64,000 bases of DNA from an uncultured Aquiluna sp. Lineage in GTDB: Bacteria > Actinomycetota > Actinomycetes > Actinomycetales > Microbacteriaceae. The translations under genes were made by a program, and so were the position numbers. A model generated the notes under the pieces. It saw only the letters and a list, made by a program, of their open reading frames with translations. It was not told the origin of the DNA and did not search any database. This document shows positions 19,688 to 29,295 of the stretch, one piece after another; the first letter of the stretch is position 1, and each line of letters begins with the position of its first letter. The stretch is taken from NCBI GenBank assembly GCA_913057795.1, contig CAJXOD010000002.1, forward strand, positions 32,195 through 96,194, given 5' to 3'.

Positions 19688-20773
19688 TTAGCTCTCTGCT
19701 ATCAGCGAATCGGCAGTCCGTCTGGCCCAACTTTCGGAAGCCAAGACGCTTTCGAGACTCAACGGCCCCGGAGTGTGCACCTGAAGTACCTTATCGATTG
19801 TGTCGGTAATTCCAAGGAACGAGATTTCACCCCGGTGAAAGGCCTCCACGGCCTGCTCATTCGCCGCGTTATAGACCGCCGGAAAAGTAAGCCCTGCCTG
19901 CCCCACCTGCCGGGCCAACTTGACGGCGTTGAAGACATCCTCATCCAGCGGCTCGAAATCCCATCGATGGCTTTGAGTGAAATCCAACGGTTTTGTCGAA
20001 TGGGCAAGCCGATCTGGCCAGCCAATTGCAAAGCCAATCGCGAGTTTCATATCTGGTACTGAGGCCTGTGCAATCACCGAACCGTCATAGAACTCGACCA
20101 TAGAGTGAACAATGGACTGGGGATGAACGGTCACGGCGATGTTTTCAAACCCGATTCCAAACAAAATGTGAGCCTCAATTACCTCGAGGCCCTTGTTTAC
20201 CATCGTCGCGGAATTAGTTGTTATGACCTTGCCCATACTCCAAGTCGGGTGCTTGAGAGCCTGAGCTGGAGTCACATTCTCGAGATCGGCTCTTGACATA
20301 TTCCTAAACGGACCGCCAGATGCGGTCAATATAAGTCTTGAAACCTCAGATTTTTGGCCTGCCATTAAGCACTGTGCGATTGCCGAATGCTCTGAGTCAA
20401 CGGGCAAGATTTGATCCTTGGCCGCCAGCTTCGTAACTAACGACCCGCCAACTATCAGAGACTCTTTGTTGGCCAGAGCCAGCTTGCTTCCCGCGCGAAG
20501 TGCCGAAAGGGTTGCCATCAACCCGGCAGAACCGGTTATCCCGTTCACAACGACATCTGCCGACAGCTCGCTGGCTAAATCGGCAGCCAGTTCGGGACCC
20601 AGTACTGCCCTGTCAATGGGCAAGCCGAATTGGACTCGCTGAGCCTCAAGTAACTCAGTATTCGAGTTTCCCGAGATGCCGACTAGCTGAAACTTATCGG
20701 GATTCGCCGCGAGCAACTCGAGAGTTTGAGTGCCGACAGAGCCCGTGGAGCCTAATACCAAAACAGTGCGCAT
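19688..20773 (-). CDS. dxr: 1-deoxy-D-xylulose 5-phosphate reductoisomerase
   Basis: Second enzyme of the MEP pathway, converting DXP to MEP with NADPH. The 361-residue protein shows the N-terminal nucleotide-binding LGSTGSVGTQTLELL, then NKESLIVGG, LPVDSEHSAIAQCL (metal and substrate site) and NAANEQAVEAF. It is slightly shorter than most homologues, trimmed at the C-terminus. It is the first gene of the long minus-strand core cluster running down to DUF805. Confidence 0.96.
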   Translation of the reverse strand: MRTVLVLGSTGSVGTQTLELLAANPDKFQLVGISGNSNTELLEAQRVQFGLPIDRAVLGPELAADLASELSADVVVNGITGSAGLMATLSALRAGSKLALANKESLIVGGSLVTKLAAKDQILPVDSEHSAIAQCLMAGQKSEVSRLILTASGGPFRNMSRADLENVTPAQALKHPTWSMGKVITTNSATMVNKGLEVIEAHILFGIGFENIAVTVHPQSIVHSMVEFYDGSVIAQASVPDMKLAIGFAIGWPDRLAHSTKPLDFTQSHRWDFEPLDEDVFNAVKLARQVGQAGLTFPAVYNAANEQAVEAFHRGEISFLGITDTIDKVLQVHTPGPLSLESVLASESWARRTADSLIAES

Positions 20774-20814
20774 CTACCAAAGCTTAGAACTCCATCCGCA
20801 TTGCGAGTCAGGAA

Positions 20815-20844
20815 TGATAAAAATCCGAATAAGTATCTAGAATT
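20815..20844 (+). promoter_or_regulatory. putative gabT promoter, possibly leaderless
   Basis: ATGATA (20815-20820, four of six matches to TTGACA) is separated by 18 bases from TAGAAT (20839-20844, five of six to TATAAT). The -10 is five bases before the gabT ATG at 20850, so transcription could start at the ATG itself. No clear Shine-Dalgarno sequence is present. Confidence 0.4.
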
Positions 20845-20849
20845 TAGAG

Positions 20850-22175
20850 ATGAGCCTTGAACAAAAAAGAATCTTGACGACCTCTATCCCGGGACCTAAG
20901 TCTGTAGAGCTTCAAAAGCGTAGAACCGCGGTTGTTTCCGCGGGAGTCGGGACAATGCTTCCGGTATTTATTGAGCGCGCGCACGGCGCGATTCTCGAGG
21001 ATGTCGACGGCAACCAATTGATCGATATGGGAACCGGCATTGGAGTGGTAACTATTGGGCACACAAACCCCGGGGTCGTTTCCGCTGTTCAAGAACAGGT
21101 TGCAAAACTGACTCACACCCTTTTCACGGTTGCCCCCTATGAGAAGTACGTTCGAGCAGCTGAGCTTTTAGCAGCTCACTCCCCTGGTTCTTTTCCGAAA
21201 AAAGTTGCATTTTTTAATTCAGGTGCAGAAGCCGTTGAAAATGCAGTAAAGATTGCACGGCGAGCAACCGGAAGAACAGAGATAGCGGTGTTCGACCACG
21301 CCTATCACGGTCGAACCAGCCTGACGATGGCCATGAACTTTAAGGCGCATCCCTATGCCACAGGCTTCGGTCCGCTTCCCGGGAGCATTCACCATGCACC
21401 CATGAGTTACCCCTTCCGCGACCCTGAGGGAATGACTGGCGAGCAGGCAGCTGCCAGGACAATTACCTACCTAGAAAAAAGAGTTGGTGCGTCCCAGCTT
21501 GCCGCCGTTTTCATCGAACCGATTCAAGGCGAAGCTGGATTCATCGTCCCGGCTCCAGGCTTCCTAAAGACAATCGATAGCTGGTGCAAGGCGAACGGAA
21601 TTGTGATGGTTGCGGATGAAGTTCAAAGCGGTATGGCGAGGACCGGAAAATGGTTCGCTAGCCAGTGGGAAGACGGCTTTGACCCCGACCTAGTGACTGT
21701 CGCCAAAGGAATTGCCGGCGGAATGCCGCTATCCGGCGTTGTAGGCCGGGCCGAAATTATGGATTCAGCGCATGCGGGTGGCCTAGGTGGCACCTTCGGT
21801 GGTTCACCAACCGCCGTGGCGGCCGCAGTGGCGGTAATGGAGCAGTTTGAGCAAGGAGACTGGCTAAATCGCGCCCAAGAGATTGGCGCCCTAATTGTCA
21901 AGCGTCTGACCGAGATGATGGCGATCTATCCAATAATTGGTGAGGTTCGTGGAGTGGGCGCTATGCAGGCGTTTGAACTAGTGATGCCAGGTACCCTTGA
22001 TCCCAACCAACCGGCCACCGAGGCGCTCTTGAAGCACTGCCACAAAAATGGTGTCGTGGTTCTCAATGCCGGAACCTATGCGAACGTAGTTCGCTTGCTT
22101 CCACCGCTTTCCATCTCCGACGATCTACTTCACGAGGCATTGGATGTCATTTCCGAAGGACTGGCGACCCTCTAG
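20850..22175 (+). CDS. gabT: 4-aminobutyrate aminotransferase
   Basis: Class III PLP enzyme of 441 residues transferring the amino group of GABA to 2-oxoglutarate, giving succinate semialdehyde. Visible: the phosphate-binding NSGAEAVENAVKIAR, DHAYHGRTSLTMAMN, the cofactor Asp in VMVADEVQSG, and the Schiff-base lysine Lys286 in VTVAKGIAGGMP. The N-terminal GPKSVELQKRRT block is typical of actinobacterial GabT. It lies in a polyamine/GABA island with an aminobutyraldehyde dehydrogenase, so GABA from putrescine is the probable substrate. Divergent from dxr; followed by a second aminotransferase. Confidence 0.9.
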   Translation: MSLEQKRILTTSIPGPKSVELQKRRTAVVSAGVGTMLPVFIERAHGAILEDVDGNQLIDMGTGIGVVTIGHTNPGVVSAVQEQVAKLTHTLFTVAPYEKYVRAAELLAAHSPGSFPKKVAFFNSGAEAVENAVKIARRATGRTEIAVFDHAYHGRTSLTMAMNFKAHPYATGFGPLPGSIHHAPMSYPFRDPEGMTGEQAAARTITYLEKRVGASQLAAVFIEPIQGEAGFIVPAPGFLKTIDSWCKANGIVMVADEVQSGMARTGKWFASQWEDGFDPDLVTVAKGIAGGMPLSGVVGRAEIMDSAHAGGLGGTFGGSPTAVAAAVAVMEQFEQGDWLNRAQEIGALIVKRLTEMMAIYPIIGEVRGVGAMQAFELVMPGTLDPNQPATEALLKHCHKNGVVVLNAGTYANVVRLLPPLSISDDLLHEALDVISEGLATL

Positions 22176-22206
22176 TTCCCTAGCCAGCTTCTGACCAAAA
22201 CACCGC

Positions 22207-22235
22207 TTGAACCAAAGCTAAGCCAACGCTAAGAC
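22207..22235 (+). promoter_or_regulatory. putative promoter upstream of HemL-like aminotransferase
   Basis: TTGAAC (22207-22212) and TAAGAC (22230-22235) are separated by exactly 17 bases. They lie in the 69-base gap after gabT, with the -10 nine bases before the next ATG. Read-through from gabT is equally possible. Confidence 0.35.
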
Positions 22236-22244
22236 TGGAATAAC

Positions 22245-23606
22245 ATGAGTCAATATGAAGACCGCCAGCGATTAGCTGGGCTATTCGCCAAAGAAGTGAG
22301 CGTATACGTTTCGACCCATCCGAAGTCGCAAACGGCTCACCAAAAGTCTCAAGCGTCGCTAGTCAATGGTGTTCCCATGCTCTGGATGGCGAAGTGGCCG
22401 GGACCATTCCCGATTTACGTGGATAGTGCAAAAGGCGCCCACTTCACAGATCTTGACGGCAATGACTTCACCGATTTTTGCCTCGGTGACACTGGAGCGA
22501 TGTCTGGACACGCTTCGGCGCCGACTGTGAAGGCAGTGCAGGACCAGATAGCTAAGGGGGCCACCTTTATGCTGCCCACCCTTGACGCGGCAATAAACGC
22601 CGAAACACTGGGTGCCCGTTTCGGTCTTCCCAAGTGGCAGTTCACTCTTAGTGCGACTGACGCCAATCGCCACCTAATACGATTTGCTAGGCAAGTAACC
22701 GGCAGGACAAAGATTGCAGTCCATGACTACTGCTATCACGGAAGCGTTGACGAGACCTTCGCGGTTCTTGATCATCAGGGCAACACTATTTCGAGGCCAA
22801 ATAATATTGGCAAGCCGTCGGAGCTTCACACTACAACGGTCTCACTGCCCTTCAATGACTTGGCTGCTGCCGAAAAGGCATTTGCGACCGGTGAAGTCGC
22901 CCTATTGCTAATTGAACCGGGATTAACAAACATTGGCATCGTGCTGCCAGAGGCTGGTTATCTCGAGGGACTCCAAGCGCTGTGCAAAAAATACGATGTA
23001 ATCTTTGCGTTGGATGAGACCCACACTCTTTCCGCAGGCGCCGGAGGCATCACAGCCCGAGACAACCTCAAACCAGACGCAGTCGTTCTTGGCAAGACCA
23101 TAGGTGGCGGAGTGCCAGTCGGAGCAATTGGTTTCACGGAAGAGCTTTCAGAAAAGATTGCCAACAGCTTAGAACTGGAGAGCATCGACGTTGGAGGTGT
23201 CGGCGGAACGCTAGCCGGGAATGCCCTTTCAATGGCCGCAGTCCGTGCCACCCTCGAAGAAGTGCTGACCCCAAAGAACTTCTCGCGAATGGAGCAGCTG
23301 GCAATTACTTGGCAGGCTAACATTCAGGCCACCATTGATGAATATCAACTGCCCTGGCAAGTTTCCCGAATTGGCTGTCGAGGCGAATATAGCTTTAGAA
23401 AAACCGCGCCTACAACAGGAGCGGAAGCTGCGGCTGCCGAGGACTTTGAATTGGGTCAGTTCCTTCAGCTTCACGCAATAAACCAAGGGATTCTGATGAC
23501 GCCGTTTCACAATATGGTTTTGGTCTCACCCGACACGACTGCCGTCGACATTGAAAAGCACCACCGCCATTTTCGCGATGCCGTGGAACTGCTATTTGCT
23601 AAGTAG
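22245..23606 (+). CDS. class III aminotransferase, glutamate-1-semialdehyde aminomutase-like
   Basis: A 453-residue PLP protein. The catalytic lysine is Lys284 in VVLGKTIGGGVPVGA, and the cofactor Asp257 lies in FALDETHTLSAG. The sequence around both sites (GKTIGGGVPVGA) resembles glutamate-1-semialdehyde aminomutase more than GabT, but the N-terminus is longer and the location is not with heme genes. Related proteins are usually annotated only as aspartate aminotransferase family. It follows gabT by 69 bases and its tail overlaps the convergent potC by 15 bases. A role on an amino-carbon compound from polyamine breakdown is inferred; the substrate is unknown. Confidence 0.85.
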   Translation: MSQYEDRQRLAGLFAKEVSVYVSTHPKSQTAHQKSQASLVNGVPMLWMAKWPGPFPIYVDSAKGAHFTDLDGNDFTDFCLGDTGAMSGHASAPTVKAVQDQIAKGATFMLPTLDAAINAETLGARFGLPKWQFTLSATDANRHLIRFARQVTGRTKIAVHDYCYHGSVDETFAVLDHQGNTISRPNNIGKPSELHTTTVSLPFNDLAAAEKAFATGEVALLLIEPGLTNIGIVLPEAGYLEGLQALCKKYDVIFALDETHTLSAGAGGITARDNLKPDAVVLGKTIGGGVPVGAIGFTEELSEKIANSLELESIDVGGVGGTLAGNALSMAAVRATLEEVLTPKNFSRMEQLAITWQANIQATIDEYQLPWQVSRIGCRGEYSFRKTAPTTGAEAAAAEDFELGQFLQLHAINQGILMTPFHNMVLVSPDTTAVDIEKHHRHFRDAVELLFAK

Positions 23607-24392
23607 CTTTCGCTTCTTCATTGCCGATCTAACCTGCACCGCTATAACAATTGCGATTGCGACGATGAAAACAAACGAGCCAACTACATTTGCCTCCGGT
23701 GGGATTCCTCTGGCTGCCGCCGTATAGACGAACTTAGGGAAAGTGTCGACCGAGCCTGAGTTGAATTGAGTAATGATGAAATCATCGAAACTCAAGGCGA
23801 ACGCAAGCATGGCCGCCGAAAGAATTCCAGGAAGCAACAGCGGGAAAGTAATCTTCCAAAAAACCTGTATCGGAGACGCATAAAGATCTCGCCCAGCCTC
23901 TTCTAGGGCTGGATCCAAAGTTGCGACCCTGGCTTTCACAGTGACGACCACAAAACTCAAGGTGAACATGACGTGAGCAATGATCACTGTGGTTAGACCC
24001 TTTGTCCAGCCGAAGTCTAGGAACTGAGCCGCGAGCCCTGCGCCCATTACAACCTCGGGGGTTGCCAGGGGTAAAAACAGCAGCAAGTTGGTGGCGCTGC
24101 GGAATTTGAAACGGTATCGTACGAGCGCAATAGCAATCATTGTCCCCAGGACTGTCGACACTGCCGTTGCAATGACAGCGACTAGCAGCGAGTTGCCGAA
24201 AGCCCCACAGACGCCTGCCTGATCGCAAACGTTTAGCCAGTTATCAAGAGTGAAGCCGCGCCAGATTATGTTCGACTTAATCGAATCATTAAAGGAAAAC
24301 GCGAATGTGTATCCAATTGGGATCATCAGGAACAAGAAGGTCAGGAACACATAGGTTGGAAGTAAGTACTTGCCCAACGAGAAACGGGTCAT
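23592..24392 (-). CDS. potC: polyamine-type ABC transporter permease (PotC-like)
   Basis: A 266-residue permease with six predicted membrane helices. The cytoplasmic EAA loop that contacts the ATPase reads EEAGRDLYASPIQVFWKITF. The start overlaps the potB stop by four bases (ATGA). Being last in the potDABC order, and second of two permeases with short N-termini, matches PotC/PotI. Tail-to-tail overlap of 15 bases with the aminotransferase gene. Confidence 0.9.
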   Translation of the reverse strand: MTRFSLGKYLLPTYVFLTFLFLMIPIGYTFAFSFNDSIKSNIIWRGFTLDNWLNVCDQAGVCGAFGNSLLVAVIATAVSTVLGTMIAIALVRYRFKFRSATNLLLFLPLATPEVVMGAGLAAQFLDFGWTKGLTTVIIAHVMFTLSFVVVTVKARVATLDPALEEAGRDLYASPIQVFWKITFPLLLPGILSAAMLAFALSFDDFIITQFNSGSVDTFPKFVYTAAARGIPPEANVVGSFVFIVAIAIVIAVQVRSAMKKRKLLSK

Positions 24393-25303
24393 AGTAGGTC
24401 GTCCGTTCCACTGCGTCGAACATATGCTGAGACAAAGACCACGATCGTCGCCATCAGCATTACCGAAATTGCCGATGCCGTCGGGTAATCCTGAATTCTG
24501 AGGAAGTTCGCCTCCACCACGTTGCCAATCATCGCAGTGTCTGGGCCTCCTAGGAAGTCCCTGCTGGCAACAACATAGTCTCCGCTAATCGGGATGAACG
24601 TCAAAAGGGTTCCGGATATCACTCCTGGAAGTGACAGGGGAAGGGTTATTTTCCGGAAAGTTTTCGACGGACTTGCATATAGATCGGACCCGGCCTCAAC
24701 CAGGCTCAAATCGAGTCGGTCTAGGTTGGCATAAATTGGCAGCGTCATAAACGGGATGAAGTTATAAACCAAACCAAAAACCACCGCGAAGTTTGTGCCA
24801 ATTATGTAGCTGTCCGCTCCGAAAACACCGATGTCCTTGAGCACGTTGACGACCAGCGAATCATTGGAGAAAATCTGCTTCCAGGCAAAGGTTCGCAGCA
24901 AAAATGAGATAAAGAAAGGTGCCACAACCAGGGTTAGCAGGATGCCCTTGAGAAGTGGTCTGTTTCTTGACTTGACGGCGATGAAGTAAGCAATGGGGTA
25001 ACTAATAGCCAGGGCAATTACTGTTGCGAGCACTGCGAAGCTAAACGAACGAAAGATCTGGGGAGCATACTGCGTAACCGCGTACGCGTAGTTACCGAAT
25101 TCAAGGCCTAGGTCATACCTTCCGATTGCCCCGGTAGCACTTGGGGCTTTCAAGGAGGTGATGATCAGAGACACCAAAGGCGTGATAAAAAATAGGGCTA
25201 GGTAGAAAAGGCCTGGCAGCAATAAAAACAGCGCCACGCGACCGGTCTTGGAAGGTCCCTGCTCCTTAGCCGGAGCCTGTGACCCAAATGCCACGAACGC
25301 CAT
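24389..25303 (-). CDS. potB: polyamine-type ABC transporter permease (PotB-like)
   Basis: A 304-residue permease with six predicted membrane helices. An EAA loop reads LSLVEAGSDLYASPSKTFRK. About 25 hydrophilic residues precede helix 1. The start overlaps the potA stop by one base and the stop overlaps potC by four, so subunit translation is coupled. Together with PotC it forms the heterodimeric channel. Confidence 0.9.
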   Translation of the reverse strand: MAFVAFGSQAPAKEQGPSKTGRVALFLLLPGLFYLALFFITPLVSLIITSLKAPSATGAIGRYDLGLEFGNYAYAVTQYAPQIFRSFSFAVLATVIALAISYPIAYFIAVKSRNRPLLKGILLTLVVAPFFISFLLRTFAWKQIFSNDSLVVNVLKDIGVFGADSYIIGTNFAVVFGLVYNFIPFMTLPIYANLDRLDLSLVEAGSDLYASPSKTFRKITLPLSLPGVISGTLLTFIPISGDYVVASRDFLGGPDTAMIGNVVEANFLRIQDYPTASAISVMLMATIVVFVSAYVRRSGTDDLL

Positions 25304-26430
25304 TAGTGCTCTTCTTCTACTCCGGATGGAAGATCGGACAGCCCAAAGCTGTGCTCAATTTTCCAGCTGACATAAACCTGCGCCCCAAGCTCCACGACCG
25401 GAGAGCGGCCGACGTTTTGAGCAAAAACAGTCATAACTCCAATTCCCGGAATATCGATCTGATACTGATTGGAAACTCCAGTGAATCGAATGTCAGTTAT
25501 CTCTCCCGGGCCCAAAATGTTTAGGCCGGGGTCATCGTCTGGCTGAGTCTCGTGGAAGTATGTTTTTTCGGGCCTTACTCCGATTGCGATAACTCCGGTT
25601 ACTTTCTCACTTCTTTTGGTCAAGCCGGTAATTTTCTTACCCTTGTATTCAATGCTTGTGGTTTCGGAGTTGGTCTCGGTGACCTTGCCAATAAACATGT
25701 TCGATTGTCCCAGGAATTTGGCTACGAAGGCTGTCTTCGGTCGGTCATACAGAACCTCGGGTGCACCAAGTTGTTCGATGTGCCCCTGATTCATGACCGC
25801 TACGGTATCGGCCATGTCCATGGCTTCTTCTTGATCGTGAGTTACGTGCAGGAATGTCAGCCCGACTTCCATCTGAATCGCCTTGAGTTCAATCTGCATC
25901 TGACGACGAAGCTTGAGATCCAAAGCTCCTAGTGGCTCATCTAATAAAAGCAGAGACGGACGGTTCACAAGGGCACGTGCAAGAGCGACTCGTTGCTGTT
26001 GGCCCCCGGATAACTGCTGTGGTCTGCGTTGGGCCAGATGCTCAAGCTCCACCATCGCAAGAGCTTTTTCTGCCTTTGAAAGCGGGTCGGTCAACTTACG
26101 TTGCCTGATTCCGAAAGCCACATTTTCCAAAACGCTCATGTGCGGAAACAGCGCGTAGTTTTGAAAAACTGTGTTTACTGGTCGCTCGTGAGGCTTCATG
26201 CCGGCAATATCTTTGCCGCCGAGTAAAATTTCACCCTTTGAAGGGCTCTCGAGCCCCGCAATCATGCGGAGAGTCGTTGTTTTACCGCAGCCCGATGGGC
26301 CTAGAAGGGCAAAGAACTCCCCGGCTGGAATTTTGAGGTTGAGATTGTCAACCGCAACAAAACCGGGGAACTCCTTGCGAATACCTTTTAGCTCCAGATC
26401 TTGACCTCTGGCTATGAACTCAGTGGCCAC
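25303..26430 (-). CDS. potA: polyamine-type ABC transporter ATP-binding protein (PotA-like)
   Basis: A 375-residue ATPase. Walker A is GPSGCGKTT, the signature is LSGGQQQRVALARAL, Walker B is LLLLDEPLGALD, and the H-loop His lies in FLHVTHDQEEAMDMAD. A C-terminal TOBE domain (about 280-360) fits the PotA/UgpC group, in which this domain can sense substrate or regulators. It begins directly after the potD stop with no gap. Confidence 0.93.
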   Translation of the reverse strand: MATEFIARGQDLELKGIRKEFPGFVAVDNLNLKIPAGEFFALLGPSGCGKTTTLRMIAGLESPSKGEILLGGKDIAGMKPHERPVNTVFQNYALFPHMSVLENVAFGIRQRKLTDPLSKAEKALAMVELEHLAQRRPQQLSGGQQQRVALARALVNRPSLLLLDEPLGALDLKLRRQMQIELKAIQMEVGLTFLHVTHDQEEAMDMADTVAVMNQGHIEQLGAPEVLYDRPKTAFVAKFLGQSNMFIGKVTETNSETTSIEYKGKKITGLTKRSEKVTGVIAIGVRPEKTYFHETQPDDDPGLNILGPGEITDIRFTGVSNQYQIDIPGIGVMTVFAQNVGRSPVVELGAQVYVSWKIEHSFGLSDLPSGVEEEH

Positions 26431-27675
26431 CTAGGAACCTAGAAGAAGGTTTTGCCAAGCAGCTGAGAAACGCTGCTCTTCTGGTCCGGTCAAACTCCGG
26501 AAAGAATGGCTCTTGGCCAGAGTGTCGGCGTTCGGGAAAATCAGCTGGTTTTCTGCCAATTCCGGATCCTCCTCAGCGGCAATTTCCTTAGCCCCAACTA
26601 CTGGGGTGATGTAGTTCACCCAAAGAGCAAGTTCAGCTGCGTTTACGGGGTCGTAGTAATACTCGATTAGCGCCTCAACGTTGCGCTTGTGAGTTGCGCC
26701 CATTGGAACTACAAACTCGTCAGCCCAAAGAGTTACTCCGGATTCCGGGAAGACAAAGCCGAATGGGTCTGGGTTTTCATCGGTGCCACTCTCGAAGTTG
26801 ATAAGAGTGATGTCACCAGACCAAGCAGTTGCAGCGATAATGTTGCCGGTTGTTAGGTCGTCCAGATAGCTGTTTCCACGAACGTTATAAACCTGTCCGC
26901 TGTCAATCTGGGCCTTGATTTCATCTAGGGCTAGGTTAAAAGCATCCTCCGTGAGGCTGTCGGCAGAGGTAATGTCGATTCCTTGGCTCAACAGAACAAG
27001 CCCAACAGTGTCACGCATCTCGGAAAGCAAACCGACGCGTCCCATTAGCTCCGCAGCCCAAAGGTCAGACATGGTTGCAGGCGCATCTTTACCGGTTGCC
27101 TCTTTGTAGGCCTGCTTGTTGTAACCGATGCCAGCAAATCCACCCTGCCAAGGAATCGAGTAAACGCGGTCCGGGTCATCCGGGTTTCCCTGGTAGCCAG
27201 GAGCTAGGTTTGCGACTTTGTTTGGCATGTTCGCGTTGTCAAGCGGCTGAAGGTATCCAAGACCCCGAAGGCGAGCTGCCATCCAGGTGGTTGGACAGGC
27301 AACATCTGCACCGATGTCTTGTCCGAGCTCTAGCTGGTCCTTGACCTTGGCATACCAAGTGTCGTTGTCATCAATCTCAACGCGGTAATCGACAGTGATT
27401 CCACTCTGTTCTTGGAAGCGAAGCAAAGTTGGGTAGTTGCCATCATCATCTTCGTCCATGTAGGCGGACCAGTTATGCCAGACAAGTACTTTTTCACTGT
27501 CGGAAAGATCGGTAGCCGCAACAACTGTCTCTTCCGCGGCCGCACAGGATGCTAGCGACAACGCTGCAGCGGTTCCTCCGACTCCGGCAAGGGCCGCTCT
27601 GCGAGATATCTGATGCTGTCTGGCCATCTGAACAAGTTGAGCAAGCATTGGGTCTTGAGGTAGTCCTCGCTTCAT
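26431..27675 (-). CDS. potD: polyamine-type ABC transporter substrate-binding lipoprotein (PotD-like)
   Basis: A 414-residue exported binding protein. The N-terminus carries a twin-arginine-like ISRRAALAG, a hydrophobic stretch, and a lipobox ending at LASC, so it is probably a Tat-exported lipoprotein. A 25-residue charged extension precedes the twin arginines. The mature part has features of PotD/PotF proteins (LVWHNWSAYMDEDD; VACPTTWMAARLRGLGYL; SYLDDLTTGNIIAATAWSGD). AGGAG six bases before the ATG is the best ribosome binding site of this island, consistent with the need for excess binding protein. The 133-base gap from the dehydrogenase shows no terminator. Confidence 0.9.
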   Translation of the reverse strand: MKRGLPQDPMLAQLVQMARQHQISRRAALAGVGGTAAALSLASCAAAEETVVAATDLSDSEKVLVWHNWSAYMDEDDDGNYPTLLRFQEQSGITVDYRVEIDDNDTWYAKVKDQLELGQDIGADVACPTTWMAARLRGLGYLQPLDNANMPNKVANLAPGYQGNPDDPDRVYSIPWQGGFAGIGYNKQAYKEATGKDAPATMSDLWAAELMGRVGLLSEMRDTVGLVLLSQGIDITSADSLTEDAFNLALDEIKAQIDSGQVYNVRGNSYLDDLTTGNIIAATAWSGDITLINFESGTDENPDPFGFVFPESGVTLWADEFVVPMGATHKRNVEALIEYYYDPVNAAELALWVNYITPVVGAKEIAAEEDPELAENQLIFPNADTLAKSHSFRSLTGPEEQRFSAAWQNLLLGS

Positions 27676-27808
27676 AGCATTCTCCTAGGTTCCGCAGCTT
27701 CCTGCGATTATCGGTTATCCACGTCCTATTTTCTTGAGGGTCCAAAGGCAATTGAAAGCTTTGCACAAGTTTCACAAAAAAAGAGGCAACGAAATCTAAT
27801 CTTTACTT

Positions 27809-29245
27809 TTAATTACCTATGTAGTGCATTACATGTTTGATTCTTGTGTAGTCCTCGAAGCCGTAGTGCGACAGATCTTTGCCATATCCCGAGTGCTTAA
27901 AACCACCGTGCGGCATTTCCGCGGCCAATGGAATGTGAGTATTCACCCACACGGTTCCAAAATCTAGATACTTAGCGAAACGCATCGCCCTGGTGTGGTT
28001 AGTTGTCCAGACCGACGATGCCAGACCATACCTAATGTCATTTGCCCACTCCAAAGCTTGGGCGTCATCCGTAAATTTCTGGACTGTCATAACTGGTCCA
28101 AAGATTTCGTCCTGAATGTGCTCGTCCGTCTGCTTTAGACCAGACAGGACGGTCGGCTCGAAAAAGTAGCCGCTGCCGAGGATTCGTGATCCTCCAGTTT
28201 CAATCTTGGCGTGATCTGGCAACCTGTCTATGAAACCCTGAGCCCGAGCCAGCTGATTAGAGTTATTGACTGGACCAAACAAGATATCTGGCTCACTCGG
28301 CATTCCAACCTTTGCGCTTTTCTTTACCTCCGCAATAAGTGCAGTCATGAAATCGTCATATCCGGATTCCTGAACCAACAACCTTGTAGCCGCGGTGCAA
28401 TCTTGACCTGCGTTGAAGAACCCTGCGGCCACGATGCCCTCGGCAGCCTTCTGGAAGTCGGCGTCGGCAAAAACTATCACCGGAGCCTTCCCGCCTAGTT
28501 CTAGGTGGACGCGCTTTAGATCGCTAGAGGCGGTCTTTGCGACCTCCATGCCTGCCCGCACCGAGCCGGTGATGGAAACCATCTGAGGTATGTGGTTTTC
28601 GATCATTGCCCGACCGGTGTCTCGATCACCGGTAACAACATTGAAGACGCCCTCTGGTAAGAACTCGCTCGCGATCTCGGCAAGCAGCAAGGTAGAGGCC
28701 GGAGTCGTGTCCGACGGTTTTAGAACGATCGTGTTTCCCGCGGCAATCGCCGGCGCAAACTTCCAGACCGCCATGTTCAGTGGATAATTCCAAGGCGTAA
28801 CCTGGCCGATAACGCCGATTGGTTCTCTTCTTATAGACGAAGTGTGATCCCGCAAGTATTCTGCAGTTGCCCTGCCCTCTAGGTTCCTGGCTGCCCCCGC
28901 AAAAAATCTAATCTGGTCAACCGAAGGTCCGATTTCATAGTCAACCAAAGTTGTTCGAGGCTTACCAGTATTTTGAGACTCAACATCAGCCGCTTCTTCG
29001 GCTCTCGCCTCAAGAGCATCTGCAATGCGAAAGAGTGCTAACTGCCGTTCGGAAGGGGTTGTCTGTGACCAAGTCTCGAAAGCTTTGGCCGCTACCTTAT
29101 AAGCATGGTCAACATCAGCAGCGCTGGACACTGGAGCGTGCGCGTAAACCTGCTCGGTCGAAGGGTCGATAACGTCGCTGACGCCTTCACTAATGGGTGA
29201 CTGATACTTGCCACCAATAAAGTTCTGTAATTTTTTTACGGTCAC
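27809..29245 (-). CDS. gamma-aminobutyraldehyde dehydrogenase
   Basis: NAD(P)-dependent aldehyde dehydrogenase of 478 residues. Catalytic Glu249 (HLELGGKAPV) and Cys283 (FFNAGQDCTAATR) are present, with GQVTPWNYPLNMAVWK and GSVRAGMEVAK. The C-terminal HGGFKHSGYGKDLSHYGFED and TRIKHVMHY resemble YdcW/PatD enzymes, which oxidise 4-aminobutanal to GABA. It is the first gene of the minus-strand unit leading into potDABC, and it diverges from lrp. Step order: putrescine aminotransferase, this enzyme, GabT. Betaine-aldehyde-type substrates cannot be excluded. Confidence 0.88.
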   Translation of the reverse strand: MTVKKLQNFIGGKYQSPISEGVSDVIDPSTEQVYAHAPVSSAADVDHAYKVAAKAFETWSQTTPSERQLALFRIADALEARAEEAADVESQNTGKPRTTLVDYEIGPSVDQIRFFAGAARNLEGRATAEYLRDHTSSIRREPIGVIGQVTPWNYPLNMAVWKFAPAIAAGNTIVLKPSDTTPASTLLLAEIASEFLPEGVFNVVTGDRDTGRAMIENHIPQMVSITGSVRAGMEVAKTASSDLKRVHLELGGKAPVIVFADADFQKAAEGIVAAGFFNAGQDCTAATRLLVQESGYDDFMTALIAEVKKSAKVGMPSEPDILFGPVNNSNQLARAQGFIDRLPDHAKIETGGSRILGSGYFFEPTVLSGLKQTDEHIQDEIFGPVMTVQKFTDDAQALEWANDIRYGLASSVWTTNHTRAMRFAKYLDFGTVWVNTHIPLAAEMPHGGFKHSGYGKDLSHYGFEDYTRIKHVMHYIGN

Positions 29246-29295
29246 TCTGCACCACTCCTCTTTGAGTTATTCCCCTAAGACTCTAAACCCAAATA

